Source: Planobispora rosea
GTDB lineage: Bacteria; Actinomycetota; Actinomycetes; Streptosporangiales; Streptosporangiaceae
Reading direction: 5' to 3'
NCBI RefSeq assembly: GCF_014648175.1
Contig: NZ_BMQP01000029.1
Coordinates: forward strand, 1-64,000
Length of the DNA stretch: 64,000 nt
A model generated the notes under the pieces. The model was not told where the DNA came from. It was given only the letters and a program-made list of their open reading frames with translations, and did not search any database. The translations under genes were made by a program, and so were the position numbers. Below, in pieces: positions 6,894-14,994 of the stretch; positions within the stretch are counted from its first letter, which is position 1; every line of letters starts with the position of its first letter.

Positions 6894-8131
6894 CCATCGA
6901 CGAGCTGGTGAGGCAGACCCTCCGCGAGTGGTCGGGGGACGCGCGGGTGCCCGAGGGGCTCGCGGACCGGGCGCTGGGCAGGCGCAGGCGGGCCAGGAGC
7001 AAGGCGCTCGCGGTGGTCGCGGGGGCGACCGCGGCCGTCGTGGTGCTCGTCGTGGTGCTCGTCGTGCCGTTGATGAGGAAGCAGGTTGAGCGGATCGAGA
7101 CGCTCGACTACGACAGGCCCGTCACGACCTCGGCCGCTCCGAGCCCGGCCCGGGACATCCGGGCGGATCCGGACACCGGGCCGCCGATGCGGCTGGTCGC
7201 GGCCTACGACCGGGCGGTCTACGCCTATCACGTCTGGCGGCACGAGAAGACCCCCGACGGGAAGAGCGAGCTCCTGATCCGCACCTGGTTCCTCTATGAC
7301 GACAAGACGGGCGGGTACGAGAAGACCCCCTGGGCGCTGCTGGACGTCGCGCCGGGCGGCGGGACCGTCGCGGTCCTGGAGGAACTCCCCGCCCGCCGGG
7401 TCGGGTTGATCTCCGGCGGCGGTGAGGTCCGCTGGATCGACCTGGAGCGCAGGGCGGGCGGCCTGGCCTGGTCGCCTGACGGGAGCAAGCTGCTGGTCAC
7501 CAACTATGACGGGAATCCGGCGGAGATCGGGGTCATCGGCAAGGGCGGCGTCAGATACTCTCCCCCGAACAGCCGGACCGGGTTCACCGTGGTGGACCCG
7601 GGCACCGGACAGGCCGTCTTCCACGGGGTGCCCTGGGATGCGGGCGGGCACATGCCCCGGGGCGGGGACTTCCGGTGGAGCATGGACGGGACGACGGTCT
7701 GGGAGTCCACATCTGACGGCGACGAACCGAGAAAGTTCTACGACCTGGAGGGGAACGCCCGACCGGTCCCGGATGTGGAGAAGCACGGCAGCTTCCAGCA
7801 GGCCGGTCTGTCCCCGAGCGGCCGGTGGCTGGCGGCCGACGCACCGAGCAAGGTCGCGGTCACGGCCGTGAAGGACCTCCAGACCGGCACTCTGACCCTG
7901 CTGCGGCCGGTGGCCGGACACTGGATCGAGCAACTCGTCGCCTGGGCGGACGACGACCACCTGATCGCCTGGGCCTGCGAGTCCGACGGGGGGAACGGCT
8001 GCGTGGGCGGCGAGTTCCGCAACCGGCTGGTCCTGGTCAGCCGGGACGGCACGTCACTCACCCCGCTGAGCGGGTTCCGGAAGAACAGCCAGAGATCCGG
8101 CTCCTGGGAGCCGCTGGTGAGCCGCCGCTGA
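6890..8131 (+). CDS. Membrane-anchored beta-propeller-like protein, candidate anti-sigma factor
   Basis: Encodes 413 aa. Residues 1-45 are cytoplasmic (REWSGDARVPEGLADRALGR). A single membrane helix follows (LAVVAGATAAVVVLVVVLVV, about 45-65), then a large outer domain with TolB/WD40-like repeats (LAWSPDGSKLLVTNYDG, AGLSPSGRWLAADAP, VAWADDDHLIAW). It overlaps the sigma gene by 4 nt. The topology fits a sensor that holds the sigma factor with its short N-terminus; however, no classical zinc anti-sigma motif (HxxxCxxC) is visible, so the anti-sigma role is inferred from context only. Confidence 0.75.
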   Translation: MTIDELVRQTLREWSGDARVPEGLADRALGRRRRARSKALAVVAGATAAVVVLVVVLVVPLMRKQVERIETLDYDRPVTTSAAPSPARDIRADPDTGPPMRLVAAYDRAVYAYHVWRHEKTPDGKSELLIRTWFLYDDKTGGYEKTPWALLDVAPGGGTVAVLEELPARRVGLISGGGEVRWIDLERRAGGLAWSPDGSKLLVTNYDGNPAEIGVIGKGGVRYSPPNSRTGFTVVDPGTGQAVFHGVPWDAGGHMPRGGDFRWSMDGTTVWESTSDGDEPRKFYDLEGNARPVPDVEKHGSFQQAGLSPSGRWLAADAPSKVAVTAVKDLQTGTLTLLRPVAGHWIEQLVAWADDDHLIAWACESDGGNGCVGGEFRNRLVLVSRDGTSLTPLSGFRKNSQRSGSWEPLVSRR

Positions 8132-8206
8132 TCACTGCGGCGGACGGGATCGCCTTCCCGGAAAACCTGTCGCCGTCCGGGAAACCGGTGCCTATGCTCC
8201 GGATCC

Positions 8207-9169
8207 ATGGCGCTTGAGTGGGTTCCGCTGAGCAAGGACGACGCCGGGGCGGTGGTGGAGCTCCTGGCCGCGATCGAGGTCGAGGACCAGGCCGGGGAGA
8301 ACTACGGCGTCGACGACATCATTGACGATTTCGCCAACCCGCTGGTCGACATGGCCGAGGGCACCCTGGGTGCCTGGGACGGGGACAGGCTGGTCGCCTG
8401 CGGCGTGCTCATGGCCCGTGCCGCTGCCGAACCGGTCCACCAGATGGGCATGTGGGGCGGGGTCCATCCCGGGTACCGCCGCCGCGGCCTGGGACGCCAC
8501 CTGCTCGACTGGGGCGCCCGGACCGCGCCGGTGCTGCACGGGCGCCGCTTCCCCGGGCAGCCGCTGGAGCTCCACCTCTACGCGGACGACCAGAACGCGG
8601 GCATGAGGGCGCTGACCGAGGCCGCCGGTATGGCCCCGGTCCGGTGGTTCCGCAGCATGACCCGCGATCTGACGGCCGAGTTGCCGAAGGTCTCCCCGCC
8701 GGACGGGCTGAAGATCGTTCCGTACGGCGACGACCTGGAGGACGCCGTCCGCGAGGTGCGCAACGCCGCCTTCACCGATCACTGGGGCAGCGTCCGGCAC
8801 ACGCCGGAGACCTGGCGGAACGGCATGATCGGGATCAGCTCCTTCCGCCAGGAGAGCTCATTCGTGGCCCAGGACGGTACGGGCGCGAGCGTGGGCATCC
8901 TGCTCACCCTCCACTTCGAGGCCGACACCCGGGTCACCGGCGTCCGCGAGGCGTGGATCCAGATCATCGGCACCCTGCGGGAGTGGCGGGGCAGAGGCGT
9001 GGCGAGCGCGCTGATCTCCCACGCCCTGACCGAGTTCCACGCGCAGGGATACCGGAAGGCCGGACTGGACGTCGACGCCGACAACCCGACCGGCGCATTC
9101 GGCGTCTACACCCGCGCCGGATTCGAAGTCGAGCGCAGCTCGACCGCCTACGCCCTCCGGCTGGCCTGA
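8207..9169 (+). CDS. Tandem-GNAT acetyltransferase (MshD-like architecture)
   Basis: Encodes 320 aa with two GNAT domains. The first has its acetyl-CoA loop at about residues 85-100 (HPGYRRRGLGRHLLDWG); the second at about 255-275 (REWRGRGVASALISHAL), ending DNPTGAFGVYTRAGFEV. Two-domain GNATs of this size include mycothiol synthase (MshD), but similar proteins of unknown substrate are common in actinomycetes, so I give no gene name. The 3' end overlaps the convergent kinase gene by 22 bp. Confidence 0.8.
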   Translation: MALEWVPLSKDDAGAVVELLAAIEVEDQAGENYGVDDIIDDFANPLVDMAEGTLGAWDGDRLVACGVLMARAAAEPVHQMGMWGGVHPGYRRRGLGRHLLDWGARTAPVLHGRRFPGQPLELHLYADDQNAGMRALTEAAGMAPVRWFRSMTRDLTAELPKVSPPDGLKIVPYGDDLEDAVREVRNAAFTDHWGSVRHTPETWRNGMIGISSFRQESSFVAQDGTGASVGILLTLHFEADTRVTGVREAWIQIIGTLREWRGRGVASALISHALTEFHAQGYRKAGLDVDADNPTGAFGVYTRAGFEVERSSTAYALRLA

Positions 9170-10689
9170 GCGTCCCGGTTGGCCTGAGCGTCCCGGTTGG
9201 TCTGGGTATCCCCGGCCGGCCCGAGCGTCCCCGGCGGTCGTGTCGCGGGGACGATGGGGAAGCCGGCGCGCAGGCAGGCCCCGGGCGGGCCCGAGACGAC
9301 CGTGAGCGTGCCGCCGTGCCGTACCGCGATGTCCCTGGCGATGGCCAGCCCGAGCCCGGAGCCGCCCGCGTCCCGGTTCCTGGCCTCGTCCAGCCGGGTG
9401 AACCGGTCGAAGACCGTCTCGTGGTGCTCGGTGGGAATGCCCGGCCCGTCGTCGCGCACGTCCAATACGGCCATGCCGTCCTCCCGGGCCAGGCGGACCG
9501 TCACCGCCGACTCCGCGTGCCGTACGGCGTTGTCCACCAGGTTGGCCACCAGGCGGCGGAGCCGTTCGGCCGAGCCGAGGAGCACCACGTCGGCGGCGAC
9601 CTCCAGGCCGACCCGTACCTCCGGCCGGGGACGGGACCGGGCGGCCTCCTCCACGGCGATCTGACCGAGGTCCACCGCCTCGTGCCGGTCGGGCTCGCCG
9701 GCGTCGAGGCGGGCCAGGAGCAGCAGGTCGGAGGTGAGCGTCTGGATCCGGTCCACGTCCGTCAGCGCCTCCGCGGTCAGGGGTCCGGAGGGGGCGAGCT
9801 CCAGGCGGGTACGGAGGATCGCCAGCGGGCTGCGCAGCTCGTGGGCGGCGTCGGCGACGAAACGTTTGTGCCGGTCGACGGCCGACTCCAGGCGGTCGAG
9901 CGTGCGGTTCATGGTCTCGGCCAGGCGGGCGATCTCGTCACGGGCCCTCGGCACCGGGACGCGTCGGTGCAGGTCGCGGGCGGTGATGTCGGCCACCTCG
10001 GCGCGGATCACCGAGACCGGCCGGAGCGCCCGGCCGACCGTGAGCCAGGTGAGGACGGCGACCAGCAGGAGCAGCGCGGGGATGCCCGGGATCAGCACCC
10101 TCTTGAGGGTCTCCAGCGCGGCGCGGGTGGGCTCCAGGGAGGCCCTGGCCCGCACGACCATCGGGCCCTGGGCGGTCTCGGCCGTCATCGTCGCGGTGAC
10201 GTGGGCGTCACCGGGAGTCCACTTCTCGGCGAGTATGACGTGCCGGGCGGATCCGGCGTACTCGATGAACGTGGCCGGCTCGCCGGATCCGGGCGGTTTC
10301 ACAGGGGGAGATCCGGTGGATCCAGGCGGTCCGGCAGGCATGGGCCATTCGGTGGGCGGGGGTTCGCCGGAGCCGACGGCCAGTCTTTCCGACGCCGGGG
10401 GAGCCTGCTCGCCGGTGCCGGTGCCGGTGCCGGCACCGGTCCCGGGGACTCCGGGGAGGACCGTGACATCGGGGTTCAGGGGGTCCGGAGACTGCCCGGA
10501 GACGCCGGTCCCCCCGGACGACAGCAGGTCGGCCGTACTGCCGGCGCGCCGGGCGGCCTCGGCGGAGGCGGTCTCGGCCAGGTTCCCGCCGAGCACCCGG
10601 GCCAGCACGAACGCGACCACTCCCAGGGCGACCGCGACGATCGCGGTCGCCGCCAGGGTCGCCCGGACCCGGATCGAGAGCTGCGACAT
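9148..10689 (-). CDS. Sensor histidine kinase
   Basis: Encodes 513 aa. The layout is a TM helix (residues about 10-35, TAIVAVALGVVAFVLARVL), an outer sensor loop of about 165 residues with a Gly/Thr/Pro-rich low-complexity part, a second TM helix (LIPGIPALLLLVAVLTWLTV), a HAMP linker, HisKA with phosphoacceptor His (DAAHELRSPLAILRT), then HATPase_c with N, G1 (DDGPGIP) and G2 (GGSGLGLAI) boxes. The start lies 1 nt after the stop of the response regulator: one operon. The tail contains a short tandem repeat (TNRDAQANRDAQA). It phosphorylates the regulator at 10691-11359; the signal is unknown. Confidence 0.9.
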   Translation of the reverse strand: MSQLSIRVRATLAATAIVAVALGVVAFVLARVLGGNLAETASAEAARRAGSTADLLSSGGTGVSGQSPDPLNPDVTVLPGVPGTGAGTGTGTGEQAPPASERLAVGSGEPPPTEWPMPAGPPGSTGSPPVKPPGSGEPATFIEYAGSARHVILAEKWTPGDAHVTATMTAETAQGPMVVRARASLEPTRAALETLKRVLIPGIPALLLLVAVLTWLTVGRALRPVSVIRAEVADITARDLHRRVPVPRARDEIARLAETMNRTLDRLESAVDRHKRFVADAAHELRSPLAILRTRLELAPSGPLTAEALTDVDRIQTLTSDLLLLARLDAGEPDRHEAVDLGQIAVEEAARSRPRPEVRVGLEVAADVVLLGSAERLRRLVANLVDNAVRHAESAVTVRLAREDGMAVLDVRDDGPGIPTEHHETVFDRFTRLDEARNRDAGGSGLGLAIARDIAVRHGGTLTVVSGPPGACLRAGFPIVPATRPPGTLGPAGDTQTNRDAQANRDAQASRRA

Positions 10690-10690
10690 C

Positions 10691-11359
10691 TCAGGCCTCC
10701 AGCCGGTATCCGGCACCGCGTACGGTCACCAGGGACGTCCGGCCGAACGGCGCGTCGATCTTCCGGCGGAGCGCGCTGACGTAGACCTCGACGATGTTCG
10801 GGTCGCCGTCGTAGGAGAAGTCCCACGCCTGGGCGAGCAGCTCGCTCTTGGAGACCACCTCGCCCTTCCTGCGGGCCAGGCCGTACAGGACCGCGAACTC
10901 CTTCGGGGTGAGGGGGATCTCCGTCTCGCCCCGGCGGCAGCGCAGCCCGGCCGGGTCGACGGTCAGGTCGCCGACCGTGATGGAGGCCGGCCGGGCCGTG
11001 GCGCCCCGGCGGACCAGCGCGCGCAGCCGGGCCAGCAGCACGACGTAGGAGAACGGCTTGGACAGGAAGTCGTCGGCCCCGGTGTCCAGGGCCTCGGCCT
11101 CGTCGTGCACCCCGTCCTTGGCGGTGAGCATCAGGATGGGGGTCCAGTTCTCCGCGTCGCGGAGCCTGGCGCAGACGGTGTAGCCGTTCATCCGGGGCAG
11201 CATGATGTCGAGAACGATCACGTCGTAGGCGTTCTCGGTCGCCATCCACAACCCGTCGCGCCCGTCGTGGGCGACGTCCACCGCGAACCCCTCGCCGGCC
11301 AGGCCGTCCTTCAGCAGGTCGGCCAGGCGTTTTTCGTCCTCAACCAGCAGCAGGCGCAT
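10691..11359 (-). CDS. OmpR-type response regulator
   Basis: Encodes 222 aa from the ATG at 11359 (a GTG at 11383 is also in frame). The receiver domain (residues 1-115) shows VEDEK, phosphoacceptor Asp in VIVLDIMLP, Thr in MLTAKD and Lys in FLSKPF. The winged-helix domain (125-220) shows LTPKEFAVLYGLARRKGEVV and VEVYVSALRRKI. It is divergent from a secreted-protein gene; TTCAG repeats between them are likely its own operator. It forms an operon with the kinase gene downstream. Confidence 0.92.
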   Translation of the reverse strand: MRLLLVEDEKRLADLLKDGLAGEGFAVDVAHDGRDGLWMATENAYDVIVLDIMLPRMNGYTVCARLRDAENWTPILMLTAKDGVHDEAEALDTGADDFLSKPFSYVVLLARLRALVRRGATARPASITVGDLTVDPAGLRCRRGETEIPLTPKEFAVLYGLARRKGEVVSKSELLAQAWDFSYDGDPNIVEVYVSALRRKIDAPFGRTSLVTVRGAGYRLEA

Positions 11360-11393
11360 GCCGTCCAGCGTGGCGCACGCCACCTAAAGCCAA

Positions 11394-11431
11394 CCTGAAG
11401 ACGGTTTCAGGGGCCTTCAGGCTCGCTTCAG
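11394..11431. promoter_or_regulatory. TTCAG direct repeats, probable response-regulator operator
   Basis: TTCAG occurs at 11406-11410, 11416-11420 and 11427-11431, spaced 10 and 11 bp, with an inverted CTGAAG just before. Hexamer-type direct repeats at one helical turn are the usual binding pattern of OmpR-family dimers. The site sits 35 bp from the regulator start, in the shared upstream region of the divergent secreted protein. Confidence 0.55.
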
Positions 11432-11458
11432 CTGCCGCGCGGGAGCGTACGGCTGACC

Positions 11459-11534
11459 GGTCCACGACCGGCCCACGACCGATCCACGACCGGCCCACGA
11501 CCGGTCCACGACCGGCCCACGACCGATCCACACC
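11459..11534. repeat. Seven tandem 11-bp units (GGYCCACGACC)
   Basis: Six full units and one degenerate unit, alternating GGTCC/GGCCC/GATCC before ACGACC, occupy almost the whole space between the TTCAG boxes and the start of the secreted-protein gene at 11553. The 11-bp period equals about one helical turn, so the same face of the DNA is presented seven times. This may be a bound regulatory array or a slippage repeat. Confidence 0.7.
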
Positions 11535-11552
11535 GTCCAAGGAGAATCGATC

Positions 11553-12119
11553 ATGCGGATCCGCATCCTCGCCGCCGCCACGGTGACCGCCGGCGCGCTG
11601 ATGGCGACCCTGACCGGCGCGGCCAGCGCCGCCACCCCCGAGCCCTCGCCCCCTGCGGACTCCCCCGGCAAGGGGAAGATCATCAGCGTCATCTGCGAGG
11701 CGGGCGGGGACAGGCCCACCGTCACGGTGCGGGAGCTCACCGACGCCGAGGCCGAGAAGTTGGCCAAGAGGTTCAAGGGGAAGATCGAGAAGGCCGTGCC
11801 AGGGGAGGTCGTGCCGGAGAAGGCCGTGCCGGGGGAGGCCGGAGGCGCGGACCACGCGCAGCCCGGCGAGCCGCCGAGGCGGGTCAAGGCCCTGGAGGGG
11901 AAGCCGCCCGTCGTACCGCCGGGCGCCGGGGAACGGCCGGAGGGCCTGCCGGAGGGTGCCGAGAAGATCAGGATCCTTCAGACCCCGCCGGGCGAGCCTC
12001 CGACGGCCGGTGGGCACGGTGAGAAGTCGCCCGAGGGCATCCCCGCCACCTGCGCCGAGCTGTCGGAGCTCGCGCCGGCGCCGGTCCCGGATTCTGATTC
12101 GGGTTCGGCGCAGGACTAG
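11553..12119 (+). CDS. Secreted Pro/Glu/Lys-rich protein, likely target of the adjacent two-component system
   Basis: Encodes 188 aa with GGAG 7 nt upstream. Residues 1-27 are a signal peptide (ILAAATVTAGALMATLTGAASA). The mature part is highly charged and Pro-rich, with short internal repeats (KAVPGEVVPEKAVPGEAG) and two cysteines (VICEAG, ATCAEL). No known domain. Being divergent from the OmpR-type regulator and sharing its operator region, it is probably regulated by that system. Role in the envelope is an inference. Confidence 0.75.
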   Translation: MRIRILAAATVTAGALMATLTGAASAATPEPSPPADSPGKGKIISVICEAGGDRPTVTVRELTDAEAEKLAKRFKGKIEKAVPGEVVPEKAVPGEAGGADHAQPGEPPRRVKALEGKPPVVPPGAGERPEGLPEGAEKIRILQTPPGEPPTAGGHGEKSPEGIPATCAELSELAPAPVPDSDSGSAQD

Positions 12120-12185
12120 TCCCGCCGCGCGGAGCCGTACCGGCGGGGGCCGGTACGGCTCCGCCGGATACCGGGCGGACCGGGA

Positions 12186-13301
12186 TCAGGCTTCGGGGAA
12201 GGACGGGTGCGGGCCCAGGGCCCAGTACTCGTAGAGGCCGTAGCCGACCTGCGGGCCCGGCGCGGCCCCGGACGGGTCGTCGTACTCGAAGCGGCCGACC
12301 GCGTCGACCAGGCCCCACATGCGGGCGGCGTCCTGCGGGAGGGTGTAGGCGACGCCCTGCACCACCGGACCGGGGCCCTGGTACATGCCGTGCTTCCAGT
12401 CCGGCTCCAGGCCGTATCCGGTGCCCACCATGAGGTGCACCGGGAGGACCGGGGTGCAGTGCACGTCGAAGGGCTTCCCGCCGGGCGGGGCGAAGGAGAT
12501 CGTCGCCTCGCGCACGTCCCGGGTGCCCTCCACGTACACGGGGTGGTACTCGGGGCGTCCGAGATACTCCTGCTCGCCTTCCCGCGGAGAGCCGAACCCC
12601 CACACCCGGACCGCCTCCTCCAGCACGCGGCGGCCCTTGTCGTCCTCCTGGATGATGCAGAGGATGGCGTGGTCGTCGAACTGCATGGGAGCGTAGAGCC
12701 AGTAGAACGTCCCGGGGTTCTTCACCTGGATGCCGGAGGGCTCCGGCTCGCCCACGGGGCGGATGCCCCAGGAGCGGTCGCGGGTGCCTTTCCACCGGTC
12801 GGGGGTGACCTCGATCCGCTCGTCGCCGAGCATGATGTGCCCGCTCCACAGGCCGGTCTGGGCGAGCCGGGAGGAGTCGAACATGACGCGCTCCTGCCAG
12901 CGTACGAAGTGGCGGGGTTCCAAGGTCGCCGGGATCGTTCCCTCCCAGGTCAGGTCGTAGGAGAGACCGTGCTCGGTGGGGTCGAGCACGACCCGCAGCC
13001 TCCGCAGGCCCTCGAGGACCTCGACCCGGAACGGGCCGATCTCGGTGTTCATCCGGTCGTCACCGAGTTCGCGGGAGGCCCGGACGACCCGGTGCGTGTC
13101 CCGGTAGCGCACGCAGGCGAACGCGTCGGTGACACCGAGGTTGGGATACTGGCCGATGCCGATGATCAGCATCAGCTCGTCGGAGCAGGCGTGGCAGTTG
13201 AAGTAGTACCGGTCGTAGAAGTTACGGTCCGACGTCGCGACGTGCCGCATCACGTCGGGTGACTGGTGGACGGGGTAGTCGTCGAGCGGTGACAGCGTCA
13301 T
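12186..13301 (-). CDS. CrtC/AttH-like (lipocalin-fold) conserved hypothetical protein
   Basis: Encodes 371 aa from an ATG with GAGGAG upstream; a frame upstream to 13337 lacks support. No signal peptide or TM segment. Motifs include FYDRYYFNCHAC, LMLIIGIGQYPNLG, RWQERVMFD, RDRSWGIRPVG and FYWLYAPMQFDDHA. The paired W-G and F-D-D patterns recall the duplicated lipocalin fold of hydroxyneurosporene synthase-like proteins, which in actinomycetes are often near lipid or steroid metabolism. The reaction is unknown. A palindromic operator lies immediately upstream, suggesting TetR control. Confidence 0.7.
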   Translation of the reverse strand: MTLSPLDDYPVHQSPDVMRHVATSDRNFYDRYYFNCHACSDELMLIIGIGQYPNLGVTDAFACVRYRDTHRVVRASRELGDDRMNTEIGPFRVEVLEGLRRLRVVLDPTEHGLSYDLTWEGTIPATLEPRHFVRWQERVMFDSSRLAQTGLWSGHIMLGDERIEVTPDRWKGTRDRSWGIRPVGEPEPSGIQVKNPGTFYWLYAPMQFDDHAILCIIQEDDKGRRVLEEAVRVWGFGSPREGEQEYLGRPEYHPVYVEGTRDVREATISFAPPGGKPFDVHCTPVLPVHLMVGTGYGLEPDWKHGMYQGPGPVVQGVAYTLPQDAARMWGLVDAVGRFEYDDPSGAAPGPQVGYGLYEYWALGPHPSFPEA

Positions 13302-13320
13302 CCGTGCTCCTCGGTCCTGG

Positions 13321-13346
13321 GGAACACGTTCTAACAAGCGCTTGGT
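13321..13346. promoter_or_regulatory. Adjacent palindromes, probable TetR-type operator
   Basis: Two palindromes touch each other: GAACACGTTC at 13322-13331 and ACAAGCGCTTGG around 13334-13345. AAC-NN-GTT is the core of KstR-type operators, and CAAGCGCTTG resembles motifs upstream of fatty-acid and steroid degradation genes in actinomycetes. They lie 20-45 bp upstream of the start at 13301. No TetR gene is in this part of the window. Confidence 0.45.
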
Positions 13347-13491
13347 GTGGGCGTCAACACCGTGCGGACGGGACCCGCGCTCGGAGGCGTCGGCGGCAAC
13401 GAGAGACCACCGACGGGACCGACAACGGGGCCGACAACGGGTACGGCCCGCGCCCTCGGGGGCGCGGGCCGTACCCGACGAACCTGACGAG

Positions 13492-14073
13492 CTAGACGTT
13501 CCTGGAAACCTGGCTCGTCTCGGTGCTGATCTTGTTGCCGAACTCGTCCGTCGAGGGATCCGCCTTGTGACCGAACTCCTCGGCCCGGTTCTTGACGCCT
13601 CCGGCCGCGCCGGAGACCTTGTCCGCCGCGGTCCGGGCCTTGTCGCTGACCCAGTGGGACGCGTCGGCGGCGCTGCCCTTCACGGTCTCGCCCCACTGCT
13701 CCGCGTTCTTGCGGTACATCGCGAAGCCCGCGGCCCCGGCCGCCAGCCCGGTGAGCAGCAGAAGCATCGGCCACTTCCGGGAGCTCCGAGGACTGGGGTC
13801 GATCTTCGCGGCGGCCTGGTGCAGCATCGCGGCGACCTTCGGCGCGAGTTGATCCTCGAATGCGTGGGCGGCGGTGTCTATCCTGGGTGCTGCCCACCCA
13901 CGGGCACTGATGAGCCGCTCGTTGGCCGCGTGGCGCGCCGCCTCGCGAGCATGGGCGGCCATCGGACCGACACGCTCGGCGGCTTGCATGAGCTGTGTCT
14001 TCGTCAGGCGCATACGTGTTTCCGGCAGCACCGCTCCGGCGGTGCCGCGCTTTCCGAATGGTGCAAGAGGCAC
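13492..14073 (-). CDS. Membrane-anchored Ala-rich protein (DUF5324-like context)
   Basis: Encodes 193 aa from a GTG with a strong GGGGAGGAG 6 nt upstream; an ATG at 14013 is less favoured. A long amphipathic N-terminal region (AAERVGPMAAHAREAARHAA) is followed by a single TM helix at about residues 105-125 (WPMLLLLTGLAAGAAGFAMY) and a helical C-terminal tail with Gly/Ala/Lys. Similar proteins sit beside peptidyl-prolyl isomerase and crgA genes in actinomycetes. The role is unknown; an envelope-associated structural role is inferred. Confidence 0.75.
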   Translation of the reverse strand: MPLAPFGKRGTAGAVLPETRMRLTKTQLMQAAERVGPMAAHAREAARHAANERLISARGWAAPRIDTAAHAFEDQLAPKVAAMLHQAAAKIDPSPRSSRKWPMLLLLTGLAAGAAGFAMYRKNAEQWGETVKGSAADASHWVSDKARTAADKVSGAAGGVKNRAEEFGHKADPSTDEFGNKISTETSQVSRNV

Positions 14074-14253
14074 AGCAACTCCTCCCCTGTTGTTGGGGCC
14101 CCGCAGGCACCCCTTCCCGCTCGAAAGCGGCTCAATCATGACCAGCCGTGGGAGGATGCTGGATGGGCCGGCGACGGCCGTAGTTATCAAAACACCACAG
14201 AAGCAGCGCCTTGTACAGGCTTTGCCTGATCGTCTGAAGGGGGCACCCCGATC

Positions 14254-14790
14254 GTGGCTGAGAAGCTGATCGCAACCCTGAACACCAACCGCGGCACCGT
14301 GAAGGTGGAACTCTTCCCGAATCACGCGCCCAAGACCGTGCGCAACTTCGTCGAGCTCGCCGAGGGCACCCGGGAGTGGACCCACCCCGAGACCGGCGAG
14401 AAGACCACCGCCAAGCTCTACGACGGCACCATCTTCCACCGTGTCATCTCGGGCTTCATGATCCAGGGCGGTGACCCGCTGGGTCAGGGCATCGGCGGCC
14501 CCGGCTACAAGTTCGACGACGAGATCAGCCCGGATCTCTACTTCAACCGCCCCTACCTGCTGGCCATGGCCAACGCCGGCATCCAGATGGGCCGCGGCAC
14601 CAACGGCTCGCAGTTCTTCATCACCGTGGTGCCCACGCCCCACCTGAACGGCAGGCACACCATCTTCGGCGAGGTCGTCGAGGGCCAGGATGTCGTCGAC
14701 GCCATCGCCAAGACCCCGACCGACGGCCGCGACCGCCCGATCGACCCGGTCGTGCTGGAGTCGGTCACGGTCGACCGCGTCCAGGGCTGA
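14254..14790 (+). CDS. ppiA: Cyclophilin-type peptidyl-prolyl cis-trans isomerase
   Basis: Encodes 178 aa from a GTG; GAAGGGGG lies upstream. The cyclophilin core is complete: FHRVISGFMIQGGD (catalytic Arg, Phe, Gln), GSQFFITV and HTIFGEVVEG. No signal peptide, so cytoplasmic. It catalyses proline isomerisation in proteins. The place just before rhomboid, crgA and the pknB cluster is the classic actinobacterial order. A perfect 15-bp hairpin follows the stop codon. Confidence 0.93.
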   Translation: MAEKLIATLNTNRGTVKVELFPNHAPKTVRNFVELAEGTREWTHPETGEKTTAKLYDGTIFHRVISGFMIQGGDPLGQGIGGPGYKFDDEISPDLYFNRPYLLAMANAGIQMGRGTNGSQFFITVVPTPHLNGRHTIFGEVVEGQDVVDAIAKTPTDGRDRPIDPVVLESVTVDRVQG

Positions 14791-14793
14791 CCC

Positions 14794-14832
14794 GTCCGTG
14801 CGGCGGCCATCCGCACCGGCCGCCGCACGGAC
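14794..14832 (+). terminator. 15-bp perfect hairpin after ppiA
   Basis: The arms at 14794-14808 (GTCCGTGCGGCGGCC) and 14818-14832 pair perfectly around a 9-nt loop, 4 nt after the ppiA stop. There is no U-run, as is common for terminators in high-GC actinomycetes. Short degenerate GGACACCTCGGCGCACGG-type repeats follow to about 14930. Confidence 0.7.
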
Positions 14833-14994
14833 ACCTCGGCGCACGGACGCCCCGGCCCCCGGACACCTCGGCGCACGGGCGTCCGGAAGCGCGCGTCGTA
14901 CGGGCGTCCGGACGCGCGCGTCGCACGGGAAGCCGGGGTTCTGCATAGGCTGGGGCAGCGAGACAATCACGGTCGAAGGGGCCACCGACACGCC

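Noticed and set aside
9734..11398. Plus-strand frame of 554 codons opposite the two-component system
   Set aside because: It covers two clear minus-strand genes and has Ser/Arg-rich shadow composition without domains.
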